Of a DNA stretch of 64,000 nucleotides, positions 18,846 to 28,276 are shown in pieces. The stretch is from Gemmobacter caeni (GTDB lineage Bacteria; Pseudomonadota; Alphaproteobacteria; Rhodobacterales; Rhodobacteraceae), in NCBI RefSeq assembly GCF_003054195.1, contig NZ_QBKP01000008.1, positions 62,001-126,000 of the forward strand, read 5' to 3'. A program made the position numbers and the translations under genes. A model generated the notes under the pieces. That model was not told where the DNA came from. It saw only the letters and a program-made list of their open reading frames with translations, and searched no databases. Positions within the stretch are counted from its first letter, which is position 1, and the number at the start of each line of letters is the position of its first letter.

Positions 18846-18876
18846 CCCCGCCCCGCAAACGGGTGGGGATTTTTTT
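18846..18876 (+). terminator. Rho-independent terminator after the cytochrome c peroxidase gene
   Basis: Eight-base-pair stem with one G-T pair (CCCCGCCC with GGGTGGGG), loop of seven, then seven T; 45 bases after the stop. Confidence 0.88.
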
Positions 18877-18935
18877 CTATCCCCTGCGGCGTGCTTTTGG
18901 CAGGATGCGCGCGATTGTTCTGTCGAGGTTTCCCC

Positions 18936-19424
18936 ATGCGCCTGTTCTCTGCCCTGTTGCTGTGTCTGCCTGCCGCCGTCCAGGCCGAAACCTCTGGCCC
19001 GCTGGTGGGCTGCGAGGTCGGCGAGACCGTCACTGTTCCGGGCTTCAGCGGGCCGGGTACGATTACGCAGGACATGGGCGCGATCTGCATGATCACCATG
19101 GGAGATTGCAACATGACCGCCGCCCCGCCCGATGCACTGTTGCGGCTGGCCGACACCGGCGGCGCGGGTGGCATGCTGACGCCGGGTGCCTATGCCTGCT
19201 CTGATCCGGGTGGCGTGGCTGACCCCTTCCCGCTGGAGATCCTCGAAGGCGGTAAACTGCGCGACCACTATGGTGCCGAAAGCATCTGGACCCGGCGGGG
19301 CGAGGGGGTGTTCGAGGTCACGCAAGGCACCATGAACGGCGTGACGGGGCGGGTGGAGGGCACGGGCTTTGTGCTGGGCGGTTCGAGCCTGTTCACCGAG
19401 ATGACCTGTGTTCCGCAGGCTTGA
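18936..19424 (+). CDS. Secreted hypothetical protein, paralogue of the next gene
   Basis: 162 residues from the ATG giving a signal peptide (MRLFSALLLCLPAAVQA). The mature protein holds six cysteines (for example GCEVGETVTVPGF, AICMITMGDC, AYACSDPGG, MTCVPQA), suggesting disulfides in the periplasm. I do not recognise the family. The segment GCEVGETVTVPGF...GTITQDMGAICMI resembles the N-terminus of the overlapping next gene. Function unknown. Confidence 0.65.
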   Translation: MRLFSALLLCLPAAVQAETSGPLVGCEVGETVTVPGFSGPGTITQDMGAICMITMGDCNMTAAPPDALLRLADTGGAGGMLTPGAYACSDPGGVADPFPLEILEGGKLRDHYGAESIWTRRGEGVFEVTQGTMNGVTGRVEGTGFVLGGSSLFTEMTCVPQA

Positions 19425-19668
19425 TCTCGCCTTCCTGCTGCTGGCGACACCTGCGCAGGCGCTGCCGGTTTGCGAGCCGGGCGCGCTGGTCACCGTGCCG
19501 GACCGTCAGGCCTTGGCAGTCGTGACAGGCGACGAAGAAGGCTTGTGCCGCCTGCGTTTTGACAGCGGGGACGAGGCCTTGCGCCATCCGGCTCTGCTGC
19601 TGGCTACGCCGGCTGGCGACAGCCCGCCCGAACCTGTCGCGCTGCCGGATCAAACTACCGGCGGCTGA
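19408..19668 (+). CDS. Small secreted hypothetical protein (GTG start)
   Basis: 86 residues starting at a GTG inside the previous gene (17-base overlap). It has a short hydrophobic signal (LAFLLLATPAQA) and a mature part with CEPGALVTVPDRQALAVVTGDEEGLC, which parallels CEVGETVTVPGF...GAIC in the upstream protein: two cysteines with the same surroundings and about the same spacing. Its end overlaps the convergent amidase by 19 bases. Family and function unknown. Confidence 0.55.
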   Translation: MFRRLDLAFLLLATPAQALPVCEPGALVTVPDRQALAVVTGDEEGLCRLRFDSGDEALRHPALLLATPAGDSPPEPVALPDQTTGG

Positions 19669-21059
19669 CGCCCTGGCCAGTCGGTCGCGCGGTGATATTG
19701 CTGGCCGATGGCCAGCACCTTCGCATCTGCCCCGGTCGGACCAAATATCTGCATCCCCATCGGCAGACCCTGCGGCCCGAATCCGCAGGGCACGGCCAGC
19801 GATGGCAGGCCGATCAGGCTGACGGGCACCACCACCTCCATCCATCGGTGATAGGTGTCCATCTTCCGCCCCGCGATGTCCTGCGGCCAGCGCCAGTCAG
19901 CGGGGAAGGGCCAGACCTGCGCGGTGGGCATCACCAGCGCGTCATACTGCCGGAACAGTCTGGCTGCGCGGGCATACCAGCGTGAACGGATGACGCTCGC
20001 CTCATGCACCTCGGCGGCGGTGACGCGCAGACCCTGTTCGATCTCCCATTGCGTCTCGGGCTTGAGCTGGTCCCATTTCGCCGGATCGTCGCGCATTGCG
20101 CCTTTGGCTCCGGCATTCAGGAAGGCGCGCAGCGTCAGCCAGGCCTGCCACAGCTTTTCGGCCGGGAAGGGCGGGGCGACGGGCTCGATCCGCGCGCCCT
20201 GATCCTCCAGCACCCGCAATCCGGCCTGACACAGGTCCAGAATCCCCGGCTCGCAACCATAGGCGCCGCCCCAGTCGCCCAGCCAGCCGATGCGCAGCCC
20301 TCGGAGGTCGATCTCCAGCCGGTCTGCATAGGGTTCCACTGCGCGGCCGAACGGTACTTCGGGGTTCTCGCCTGCCAGCACGCCCAGCAGCCGTGCCACA
20401 TCCTCGACCGTGCGGCCCATCGGCCCCTCTGTCGCCATCGTCGCCATGAACGTGTCGCCCACCGCATCGGAAGGCACCAGACCCCAGGTCGGGCGGAACC
20501 CATAGATGTTGCAGAAGGCGGCCGGATTGCGCAGCGAACCCATCATGTCACTGCCATCCGCCACCGTCACCAGCCGCGCCGCCAGCGCCGCCGCCGCCCC
20601 GCCCGATGACCCGCCCGCCGTGCGCGAAAGGTCATAGGGATTGCGCGTGACGCCAAAGACCGGGTTGAAGGAATGGCTGCCGTGGCCCCATTCCGGCGTA
20701 TTGGTCTTGCCGGTGAAAATCGCCCCGGCGGCCCGCAGCCGTGCCGCCACCAGATCATCAGCCCCCGGCACAAAACCGGCAAACAGCGGCGAGCCGTAAG
20801 TGCTGCGCAGCCCCTTCACCGCCACAAGATCCTTCACCGCGTGGGGCATCCCGTGTAGCCAGCCGCGCGGTGCCATCTCATCCGCTGCCCGCGCCTCGGC
20901 CATCAGCACATCGGGATCGCGTGCTGATACCACGGCATTCACCGCCCCGTTCACCGCCGCCATGCGGTCAAGATGCGCCGCCATCACCTCAGACGGCTTC
21001 ACCTCGCGCGCGGCAATCAGCCGCGACAGGTCCGAAGCGCTCAACCCGGAAAGCTCCAC
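19650..21059 (-). CDS. Amidase signature family protein (amidase 1, downstream of the Pot-type transporter)
   Basis: 469 residues from a GTG with a strong AAGGAGGA site; an ATG 15 bases upstream (21074) falls in an intergenic repeat and its start would overlap that site. The amidase Ser-cisSer-Lys triad is visible: Lys in HAVKDLVAVKG, and GGSSGGAAAAL containing the two serines. These enzymes hydrolyse amides to acid and ammonia; substrate unknown. It is the last gene of the amidase-potABCD-amidase run, so probably processes the imported compound. Confidence 0.85.
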   Translation of the reverse strand: MELSGLSASDLSRLIAAREVKPSEVMAAHLDRMAAVNGAVNAVVSARDPDVLMAEARAADEMAPRGWLHGMPHAVKDLVAVKGLRSTYGSPLFAGFVPGADDLVAARLRAAGAIFTGKTNTPEWGHGSHSFNPVFGVTRNPYDLSRTAGGSSGGAAAALAARLVTVADGSDMMGSLRNPAAFCNIYGFRPTWGLVPSDAVGDTFMATMATEGPMGRTVEDVARLLGVLAGENPEVPFGRAVEPYADRLEIDLRGLRIGWLGDWGGAYGCEPGILDLCQAGLRVLEDQGARIEPVAPPFPAEKLWQAWLTLRAFLNAGAKGAMRDDPAKWDQLKPETQWEIEQGLRVTAAEVHEASVIRSRWYARAARLFRQYDALVMPTAQVWPFPADWRWPQDIAGRKMDTYHRWMEVVVPVSLIGLPSLAVPCGFGPQGLPMGMQIFGPTGADAKVLAIGQQYHRATDWPGRQPPVV

Positions 21060-21069
21060 GCTTTCCTCC

Positions 21070-21119
21070 TTCATCTGTTCATAAATATCCTCGCGGGTGC
21101 GGGGGGAGACAGCCCCCCG
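21070..21119. repeat. Rhodobacteraceae-type intergenic repeat, copy 1
   Basis: TTCATCTGTTC followed by ATAAATATCCTCGCGGG and a GGGGGG-agacag-CCCCCC hairpin. The same modules recur at about 29070, 32890, 40395 and 52885. It lies between amidase 1 and the binding-protein gene and may act as a transcription attenuator. Confidence 0.6.
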
Positions 21120-21140
21120 CCCCGACCTCAGAGCCCGCGT

Positions 21141-22166
21141 TTACTTCTGAAGCTCGGTCCAGATCGCGGTCATGTATTCCTGCGCCTTGGGCGAACAGGT
21201 CGGCAGGAAGTGGCCCGACGCCTGAAACTCTTCGGGGGTCACCACTTCCGGCGCGGTCTTCATGTCCTCGGGCATGAATTCCTCGGAACCCGTGATGCCA
21301 TTGGCGTAGCGGGCAAAGGCCGACAGCATGGCCGCATTTTCCGGCAGCATGATGAAGTCGATGAACTTGTAGGCTTCCTCGACATTCTTGGCGTCAGCCA
21401 GCAGACCGACCGAATCCATGAACAGTGGGTAGCCTTCCTTCGGATAGCCGTATTTCACCGCCGGATTGGCCAGACGCGCCCGCATGGTCGAGCCGTTCCA
21501 GTTCACACTGGCGGCCCAGTCGTTGTTCGACAGCTTTTCGGTTGCGCCGTAATCCATGCTCAGCCAGTCGGGCTTGGCGGCCAGCAGCGCATCACGCGCC
21601 TTTTTCAGTACCTCGGTATCTTCTGTGCAGGGTTCGCCCCCGACATACCAGATCGCGAGGTTCACCACGTCGTTCATCTCGGGGACGACGTTGATCTTGC
21701 CCTTCAGCTCTTCCGGCACGTCCAGAAAGACGGCAGAGGTGTTGATGTCACCGCCATAGACCGAGGTATTCACGGCGATGCCGGTCGAGCCCCATTGCCA
21801 CGGCACAGTATATTTGCGGCCCTTGTCCCAGGCCACGTCGATCCACTGCGGCGCGATATTGCCAAAATGCGGCAATTTGGAACGGTCGAGTTCGGTCAGC
21901 AGGCCTTTTTCCACCCAGATCGGAACATAGTTGGCCGAAGGCACCACAAGGTCAAAGCCATGCCCGCCTGCCTCGACCTTGGCGAGCGCGGTGTCGTTGC
22001 TGTCGTAGTCGGTGACGGTGACCTTGATGCCGGTCTCTTTCTCGAATTTCTCCAGCAGCTCGGGGCTGGTGTAATTGCCCCAGTTGAAGAGTTGCAATTC
22101 GCCCGCAGCATGGCCGAGGCTGGTGCTGGCCAGCAGCAGGGCGCTGGCACCAAGCAGTTTCTTCAT
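21141..22166 (-). CDS. Spermidine/putrescine-type ABC transporter substrate-binding protein
   Basis: 341 residues. Signal peptide ending SLGHA (1-20). The start of the mature protein (LQLFNWGNYTSPELLEKFEKETGIKVTV) and later FIDFIMLPENAA are typical of PotD/PotF-type periplasmic binding proteins (family 1 of polyamine uptake). It delivers the ligand to the two permeases encoded upstream. The ligand may be a polyamine or another amide/amine compound, given the flanking amidases. Confidence 0.88.
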   Translation of the reverse strand: MKKLLGASALLLASTSLGHAAGELQLFNWGNYTSPELLEKFEKETGIKVTVTDYDSNDTALAKVEAGGHGFDLVVPSANYVPIWVEKGLLTELDRSKLPHFGNIAPQWIDVAWDKGRKYTVPWQWGSTGIAVNTSVYGGDINTSAVFLDVPEELKGKINVVPEMNDVVNLAIWYVGGEPCTEDTEVLKKARDALLAAKPDWLSMDYGATEKLSNNDWAASVNWNGSTMRARLANPAVKYGYPKEGYPLFMDSVGLLADAKNVEEAYKFIDFIMLPENAAMLSAFARYANGITGSEEFMPEDMKTAPEVVTPEEFQASGHFLPTCSPKAQEYMTAIWTELQK

Positions 22167-22205
22167 ATCTTCTCTCCTTGTTGGTGGTGGCTAGGGTTCG
22201 GGGCT

Positions 22206-23009
22206 TCAGCCCTTCTTGCGGGTCAGCAGAAAGAACGCGGTCAGAAGAACCACGGTCAGCGCAAGCAGACCTGTGGAGATTGCATTGACTTCGGGCGTGA
22301 TGGCGCGGCGCATCTGGCCCAGCATGTAGGTGGGCAGCGTATCCTGCCCGCCCGCCTTGACGAATTCGGTGATGACCACATCGTCAAGGCTGATGACGAA
22401 GGCCAGCATCGCGCCCGCGATGATTCCCGGAAACAGCAGGGGCAGGGTGACAAAGCGGAAGGTCTGCCAGTCCGAGGCGTAAAGATCGGCGGCGGCAGTT
22501 TCGAGGCTGAGGTCCATCCCTTCCAGCCGGGCGCGGATCGGCAGATAGGCAAAGGGAATGCAGAAGGCCGTATGGGCCAGGATCAGATAGCCGAGGCCCT
22601 GATAGCCGGTCGCCTGCTTGATGACCCCGAAGAAGATCAGCAAGGCAACGGCGGTCACGATTTCCGGCACCATCAGCGGCTGGTTGATCATCACATAGAT
22701 GAAGGTCTGCCCCCGAAAGGCCGGGCGGCGGGTGGTGCCAAGCGCGGCCATGGTGGCCACGCTGGTGGCGATGGCCGAGGCCGAGACCGCGATGATCAGC
22801 GAGCGCAGCGTCGCAGATTTCACCGCCTCGTTGGCCCAGGCCTTCGCGAACCAGTGGAACGAGATACCTTCCCACACCGCGATGCTTTGCCCTGCGTTGA
22901 AGGCATAGATCACCAGCGTGAAGATCGGCAGGTAAAGCACGACAAAGGCGGCGACGGCGATGGTGGCAAAGCCCGGAATGCGGGTGGCTGAAAAGTTGCG
23001 GTCAGCCAT
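22206..23009 (-). CDS. ABC transporter permease, PotC type
   Basis: 267 residues from the ATG giving MADRNFSATRIPGF. Six membrane segments, with the EAA loop around EAAADLYASDWQTFRFVTLPLLFPGI (coupling helix contacting the ATPase). Starts eight bases inside the end of the PotB-type gene, so translation is coupled. Inner-membrane part of the importer. Confidence 0.88.
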   Translation of the reverse strand: MADRNFSATRIPGFATIAVAAFVVLYLPIFTLVIYAFNAGQSIAVWEGISFHWFAKAWANEAVKSATLRSLIIAVSASAIATSVATMAALGTTRRPAFRGQTFIYVMINQPLMVPEIVTAVALLIFFGVIKQATGYQGLGYLILAHTAFCIPFAYLPIRARLEGMDLSLETAAADLYASDWQTFRFVTLPLLFPGIIAGAMLAFVISLDDVVITEFVKAGGQDTLPTYMLGQMRRAITPEVNAISTGLLALTVVLLTAFFLLTRKKG

Positions 23010-23910
23010 GCGGGTTGCTCCCTTTCGTCGCAGCGCGCACATAGACCAGCAGCGCTACCATGACGATCATCAGAAGCGCCATTGACAGTGCCGCACCCAG
23101 CGGCCAGTTGCGGCCCTGGCCGAACTGCAGTTCGATGAAGTTGCCGATCATCATGTTCTTGCCGCCGCCCAGCACGCGCGGCGTCACATAGGCCCCCAGC
23201 GAGGGCACGAAGACGAGGATCGAGCCCGCCACGATCCCCGGTTTGACGATGGGCAGGATCACCCGGCGCAGCACGGCCATGCGGCTGGCATAAAGATCAT
23301 AGCCCGCCTCCAGCAGCTTCATGTCGAAACGGTCGATCGCCGCAAACAGCGGCAGCACCATCAGCGGCAGATAGACATAGGCCATGCCCACCAGCACCGC
23401 GAAATCGGTGTTGATCATGCGGATTGGAGCATCAATCAGCCCGGCCTTGGTCAGCACGGTGTTGACGATACCTTCGTTGCGCAGAACCTCGTTGATCGCG
23501 AAGGTGCGGATCAGCAGGTTGGTCCAGAACGGAATGGTTATGAGAAACAGCCACATGGCCCGCGCTTTCGGCGCCCTTGTGGCGATGAACCATGCCGTCG
23601 GAAAGCCCACGACGAAGGTGATGATCGTGGTCAGCAGCGACAGTTTGACCGAGCGCCAGAAGATCGTCAGATGCGCGTCGGCGAGCTTCAGTGACCCGTC
23701 GAAGATATCGCGGGAATAAAGGATGCCGCGCCAGCCATCAAGGCTGAAGCCCCATTCCACATTGCCGTATTTGCCCGGCAGCAGGAAGGAATAGACCAGC
23801 ACGATCAGCAGCGGCCCGGCGGCGGCAAGGAACAGCAGCAGCAGCGCCGGTGTCGAAAGTGCCCAGGCGCGGCGGGTCTGGCGGGAACGGGCCTCGCTTT
23901 CCATGCTCAT
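23002..23910 (-). CDS. ABC transporter permease, PotB type
   Basis: 302 residues with a basic cytoplasmic N-terminus (ARSRQTRRAWAL), six membrane helices and an EAA loop (LLEAGYDLYASRMAVLRRVILPIVKPGI). Forms the transmembrane pore with the PotC-type partner. Three bases separate it from the ATPase gene upstream. Confidence 0.88.
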   Translation of the reverse strand: MSMESEARSRQTRRAWALSTPALLLLFLAAAGPLLIVLVYSFLLPGKYGNVEWGFSLDGWRGILYSRDIFDGSLKLADAHLTIFWRSVKLSLLTTIITFVVGFPTAWFIATRAPKARAMWLFLITIPFWTNLLIRTFAINEVLRNEGIVNTVLTKAGLIDAPIRMINTDFAVLVGMAYVYLPLMVLPLFAAIDRFDMKLLEAGYDLYASRMAVLRRVILPIVKPGIVAGSILVFVPSLGAYVTPRVLGGGKNMMIGNFIELQFGQGRNWPLGAALSMALLMIVMVALLVYVRAATKGSNPHG

Positions 23911-23913
23911 GGC

Positions 23914-24978
23914 TCAGTCCCCCAGGATCTGAAGCGCGCCATCGGTGAAGCGCAGGCCCACCGCCTCGCCCTTCGTCAGGGCGCTGTCGCCGGTCGCGCC
24001 GCTTTGCAGGCGGGCCACCACCTCGGTGCCGTCGCGCAACGCCAGATGCACATGGGTGTCGGTGCCGAAATAGACCCAGCCGGTGATGGTGGCGGGCAGG
24101 CTGCCCGGTTCGCCCGCAGGCACCAGCCGCACCTGTTCGGGGCGGACGGCCAAAGTGGCGGGGCCGGTCTTGCCGCCGGTGCTCAGCGCCAGCACATCAC
24201 CGCTGCCCAGCACCGCCCCGGTGGCACCCAGCACGGCGGGCAGGAAATTCGTCTCGCCGATGAAGCTGGCGACGAAGCGGTTGACCGGCGTCGTATAAAT
24301 CTCGCGCGGGGCGCCCACCTGTTGCAGCTTGCCTGCGCTCATCACCCCGATGCGGTCGCTCATGGTCAGGGCTTCTTCCTGATCGTGGGTGACGAAGACG
24401 AAGGTGATGCCGGTTTCGGTTTGCAGGCGCTTGAGTTCGACCTGCATTTCCTTGCGCAGCTTCAGGTCCAGCGCCGAAAGCGGTTCATCCAGCAGCAGAA
24501 CCTTCGGCGTGGGCGCCAGCGCGCGGGCCAGTGCGACGCGTTGTTGCTGCCCACCCGAAAGCTGCGAGGTCTTACGTCCGGCCATCGGCTCCAGCTTCAC
24601 CAGCGCCAGCATGCGTTCGACCGTCCGGTCAACCTCGGCCCTGGGGCGGCCCAGCATCTGAAGCCCGAAGGCCACGTTCTGCGCCACCGTCAGATGCGGG
24701 AACAGCGCATAGCTTTGGAACACCGTATTCACCGGGCGGCGGTTCGGGGGCAGGGCGGTGATGTCCTGCCCGTCCAGCAGGATCTGCCCCGAAGTCGGGG
24801 TTTCGAACCCCGCGATCAGCCGCAACAACGTGGTTTTGCCACAGCCCGAGGGGCCAAGCAGGGTGAAGAACTCACCCTTTCGGATCTGGATGGAAACGTC
24901 GTCCAGCGCCCTGACCGCCACATCGCCCTGCCCGAACGCCTTGACCGCGTTGCGGGCCTCGATTGCATATTCCGTCAC
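23914..24978 (-). CDS. ABC transporter ATP-binding protein, PotA type
   Basis: 354 residues. Walker [10 protein letters not shown], signature LSGGQQQR, Walker [13 protein letters not shown] and the switch His in [10 protein letters not shown]; the C-terminal TOBE domain (about 270-354) includes [11 protein letters not shown]. It powers import through the PotB/PotC-type permeases. First transporter gene of the run, 71 bases after amidase 2. Confidence 0.92.
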   Translation of the reverse strand: MTEYAIEARNAVKAFGQGDVAVRALDDVSIQIRKGEFFTLLGPSGCGKTTLLRLIAGFETPTSGQILLDGQDITALPPNRRPVNTVFQSYALFPHLTVAQNVAFGLQMLGRPRAEVDRTVERMLALVKLEPMAGRKTSQLSGGQQQRVALARALAPTPKVLLLDEPLSALDLKLRKEMQVELKRLQTETGITFVFVTHDQEEALTMSDRIGVMSAGKLQQVGAPREIYTTPVNRFVASFIGETNFLPAVLGATGAVLGSGDVLALSTGGKTGPATLAVRPEQVRLVPAGEPGSLPATITGWVYFGTDTHVHLALRDGTEVVARLQSGATGDSALTKGEAVGLRFTDGALQILGD

Positions 24979-25049
24979 TGGCGGACCCCCCGTTGCCGAT
25001 TCCGTCGTGAGTTTTGATCATATTTTCCGGGTTATCCCCGTGGCGCAAG

Positions 25050-26501
25050 CTATTTTGCCCGCAGTTTGGGCTTTCTTCCTGTCCAGGGGGCGGCTTTTTC
25101 GACTTCTGCACACAAAGCAATCAGTTCTTCATCCGCGCCAAAGCGGGCAGCGAGGTGGATGCCGACCGGCAATCCCCCCTTTGTCATACCCAAGGGGACG
25201 GAGACGGCGGGCTGGCCCGAAGCGTTGAACACCGCGCAGAATGGGGAATAGTCGAAGATGCCGCCGGGGCCGGTGCGGTAGCCCACATAATCCTCAGTTG
25301 TATGCGCAAAGCGGCCAACCCTGGCGGGCGGTTCTGCCAGCGTGGCCGACAGGATGATGTCATATCCCGGTCCGGTTTCGGGGTCGAAGACCGCTGCCAT
25401 CTGCCGCCCGAAGGCGTGAATCTGGCCCACCGCCTCCAGATAGCGGGTGGGGTGCAGCGTTTCGGCATGGGCCACCGAGCCGCGTCCGACGCCCTCGACC
25501 AGATCGGGGGTCAGGGGGCGGCCTTTCAGCGCCTTGGCGATGCCCAATGCGGTGCCGACGCCCACGATATCGGTCCAGGCGCGCATCATCATCGGCACAT
25601 CGGCAGCGGGCAGGCCCGGCGTCACCTCATGGCCAAGGCTTTCCAGCAGGCGTGCGGCGGCCAGCACGGCCTCGCGCACCTCGGGGTGAATCGCAGTGCC
25701 GGTAAAGGTGGTGTCGACCAGCATCACCCGCAACCGGCGCGGCGGGCGGCTGATCGCATCGGCATGGCTGCGTGCCAGCGGTGGCGCGTGATAGGGCGCA
25801 CCAAGGTCCGGCCCGGTGCAGGCGTCCAGCATCAGGGCCGTGTCGCGCACCGAATGGGTCAAGAAACCGTCAATCGCCATGCCGGCCCAGCCCTCACCCA
25901 CATAGGGGCCATCGGGCAGCCGCGCCCGCGTCGGCTTGAACCCGAACAGCCCGCAGGAGGAGGCGGGAATGCGCACCGATCCACCGCCGTCCGACCCATG
26001 CGCGAAAGGCACGATCCCGGCCGCCACCGCCGCCCCGGCCCCTCCGGATGATCCGCCCGATGTATGGTCAGGGTTCCACGGGTTCCGCGTCGGTCCGCCA
26101 TAGACGGCGGATTCGGTCGCCGCGCCCACACCGCCCTCGGGACTGGTAGTGCGGCCCCAGATTACTACGCCTGTCGCGCGGATTCGGGTATAGATCGCGC
26201 TGTCGCGATCATAGCGTGTATCGGCCAGCAGGCGCGAGCCGTTGTGCGAGGGAAACTCCACCGCCTCGCAGCCCAGATCCTTCAGAAGGAACGGCACGCC
26301 GGTGAAGGGACCACGCGGCAGCCCCCCGGTGATATGGCGTTCCGCCACCTCGATCTGCGGCAGAACCACGGCATTGAGCTTTGGGTTCAGCGCCGCCGAA
26401 GCGGCGACCGAGGCATCCAGCAATTCCTGCGGGCTGACCTCGCCCCGCGCCACCAGCGCGGCCAGATCGGTGGCATCCTGTGCGCCAAAGGTTTCCAGCA
26501 T
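25050..26501 (-). CDS. Amidase signature family protein (amidase 2, upstream of the Pot-type transporter)
   Basis: 483 residues from the ATG after GGGGAG. Triad motifs: Lys in [11 protein letters not shown] and the serines in [15 protein letters not shown]; the [14 protein letters not shown] segment is the family signature. It is clearly not a copy of amidase 1 (different flanking motifs). Related enzymes include aryl and short-chain amidases and 6-aminohexanoate-cyclic-dimer hydrolase-like proteins; substrate unknown. Co-directional and closely spaced with potA, suggesting a catabolic operon. Confidence 0.85.
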   Translation of the reverse strand: MLETFGAQDATDLAALVARGEVSPQELLDASVAASAALNPKLNAVVLPQIEVAERHITGGLPRGPFTGVPFLLKDLGCEAVEFPSHNGSRLLADTRYDRDSAIYTRIRATGVVIWGRTTSPEGGVGAATESAVYGGPTRNPWNPDHTSGGSSGGAGAAVAAGIVPFAHGSDGGGSVRIPASSCGLFGFKPTRARLPDGPYVGEGWAGMAIDGFLTHSVRDTALMLDACTGPDLGAPYHAPPLARSHADAISRPPRRLRVMLVDTTFTGTAIHPEVREAVLAAARLLESLGHEVTPGLPAADVPMMMRAWTDIVGVGTALGIAKALKGRPLTPDLVEGVGRGSVAHAETLHPTRYLEAVGQIHAFGRQMAAVFDPETGPGYDIILSATLAEPPARVGRFAHTTEDYVGYRTGPGGIFDYSPFCAVFNASGQPAVSVPLGMTKGGLPVGIHLAARFGADEELIALCAEVEKAAPWTGRKPKLRAK

Positions 26502-26588
26502 GTCGACTCCCCATCGTTTTTCATCATGCTGGACCGGCGACAGCCTGCGGGGCAATGCCCCCGGCGACGTGCCTACGTCGGTTTTGCC

Positions 26589-26894
26589 TTAGCGGCGGAT
26601 CGTGATTTCCTGTCTCAGCGCCCCGTCGGGCGCAAAGACGAACATCCGCCCGTCGGTGGTGACGACGCCGATCCAGCCGGGTCCCCGGGTGATGGCCTCG
26701 GGTTTCGCGCCTGCGGGCAGGGCGAGGCTGGCCGGAAAGTCGGCCACCGGGGTCACGCCCAGCGGCAGGCGGGTGACAAGCAGGCCCACGATGGTTATGA
26801 CGCCGAGGATCAGGGTAACGGTCAGCGCCGTCACCAGCCATTTCAGCCAGCGCAGGCTGGGCGGCAGTTCCAGCTTATCCGAGGTATCATCCAT
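26589..26894 (-). CDS. DUF6476-type small membrane protein
   Basis: 101 residues from the ATG giving MDDTSDKLELPPS. One membrane segment (about 18-42, VTALTVTLILGVITIVGLLV) and a periplasmic domain with LPAGAKPEAITRGPGWIGVVT and DGRMFVF, recalling the DUF6476 family of Rhodobacterales. SD AAGGGG. Its start codon overlaps that of the divergent pseudouridine synthase gene in the tetranucleotide CATG. Function unknown. Confidence 0.75.
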   Translation of the reverse strand: MDDTSDKLELPPSLRWLKWLVTALTVTLILGVITIVGLLVTRLPLGVTPVADFPASLALPAGAKPEAITRGPGWIGVVTTDGRMFVFAPDGALRQEITIRR

Positions 26895-27960
26895 GTCCCG
26901 GCCCCTTGAAGATGACGATGACGCGCCCGAAGGCGGGCTGCTGCGTGTGGTGATCGGGGAAAACCCGCCTGACCGACTGGATAAGGCACTGGCGCGCGAG
27001 GTGCCAGAGGAAGCCGCCCTGTCGCGCTCGCGTCTGATGAAGATGATCGCGGCGGGCGATGTCATGCGCGACGGTGTGGCGGTGACCGATCCCAAGACGA
27101 AGGTGGCCGAGGGCGAGGCCTATGACCTTGCGGTGGGCCATGTGGCCGAGGCGGATACTCTGGCCGAGGACATCCCGCTGGAGGTCATCTGGGAAGATGC
27201 CGACCTGATCGTGATCAACAAACCAGTGGGGATGGTGGTCCACCCCGCGCCGGGGTCTTACAGCGGCACGCTGGTCAATGCGTTGCTGCATCATTGCGGT
27301 GACACGCTGTCGGGCGTGGGGGGCGAGCGCCGTCCCGGTATCGTGCACCGGATCGACAAGGATACCTCGGGTCTGCTGGTTGTCGCCAAAAGCGACCGGG
27401 CGCATCACGGGCTGGCCGCGCAGTTTGAAAAGCATACGGTGAACCGCCATTACCTCGCCGTGGTCAATGGCGCGCCTTCCGCCGCCGATCCGCGCCTGCG
27501 CGGGATGCGGGGCGTAAGCTTCGAATCCGGCGGCATCCTGAAGATTGCCACCCATCTGGCCCGTCACCGCACCGACCGGCAGCGGCAGGCAGTGGTGTGG
27601 AACGAGGGCCGCCATGCGGTGACCCGCGTGCGGGTGCTGGAAGCCTATGGCACGCCCGAAGTGGCGAGTTTGGTGGAATGCTGGCTGGAAACCGGGCGGA
27701 CCCATCAGATCCGCGTGCATATGGCCCATGCCGGGCATGGCCTCATCGGCGACCAGACCTATGGCGGCAAGCGCCGGGTGGCGGCCAAGGCGGTGGGCGA
27801 GGCGGCGGCTGATCTGGCCAATGCCTTCCCGCGTCAGGCGCTGCATGCGGCGACGCTGGGCTTCATCCATCCGGTGACGGGCGAGGAATTGCAGTTCGAG
27901 GCGCCGCTGCCCGAGGATATGGCTGCATTGGTTACGGCGCTGCGCGGGGCTGGGGCGTAA
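26893..27960 (+). CDS. RluA/RluD-family rRNA pseudouridine synthase
   Basis: 355 residues. N-terminal S4-like RNA-binding domain (about 20-85: DRLDKALAREV...SRSRLMKMIAAGDV), then the catalytic domain with HRIDKDTSGLLVVAK carrying the catalytic Asp, and LETGRTHQIRVHMAHAGHGLIGD. It isomerises uridines in 23S rRNA; the RluD-type domain layout suggests the helix 69 positions, but this is not proven. The ATG shares bases with the DUF6476 start; SD GAGG sits 8 bases upstream inside that gene. Confidence 0.88.
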   Translation: MSRPLEDDDDAPEGGLLRVVIGENPPDRLDKALAREVPEEAALSRSRLMKMIAAGDVMRDGVAVTDPKTKVAEGEAYDLAVGHVAEADTLAEDIPLEVIWEDADLIVINKPVGMVVHPAPGSYSGTLVNALLHHCGDTLSGVGGERRPGIVHRIDKDTSGLLVVAKSDRAHHGLAAQFEKHTVNRHYLAVVNGAPSAADPRLRGMRGVSFESGGILKIATHLARHRTDRQRQAVVWNEGRHAVTRVRVLEAYGTPEVASLVECWLETGRTHQIRVHMAHAGHGLIGDQTYGGKRRVAAKAVGEAAADLANAFPRQALHAATLGFIHPVTGEELQFEAPLPEDMAALVTALRGAGA

Positions 27961-27964
27961 GCCC

Positions 27965-28276
27965 TTACCCGCGCGCGGCCTTCTCGGCGAGGCCCGAAGT
28001 GCCTTCGCGCCGCGCGAGTTCTGCCTCCACATCCGCCAGCGTCACGTCGCGGGCGGCGAGCATCACCAGCAGGTGATACAGCACATCCGCCGCCTCGGCG
28101 GTCAGCCTGGCGCGGTCACCCTTCACCGCCTCGATGATCGCTTCTACCGCCTCCTCGCCGAATTTCTCGGCGCATTTCTCGGGGCCTTTGGCAAGAAGCT
28201 TCGCCGTCCACGAGCTTTCGGGGTCGGCCCCCTTGCGGGAGAGGATGGTGGCGGCAAGATCGTGCAGCGTGCTCAT
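27965..28276 (-). CDS. hisE: Phosphoribosyl-ATP pyrophosphatase
   Basis: 103 residues. MazG-like all-alpha fold with the metal-binding [13 protein letters not shown] and [13 protein letters not shown] motifs. It catalyses the second step of histidine synthesis, releasing pyrophosphate from PR-ATP. The longer frame from 28819 is hisF antiframe. The ATG overlaps the hisF stop (ATGA). Confidence 0.93.
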   Translation of the reverse strand: MSTLHDLAATILSRKGADPESSWTAKLLAKGPEKCAEKFGEEAVEAIIEAVKGDRARLTAEAADVLYHLLVMLAARDVTLADVEAELARREGTSGLAEKAARG

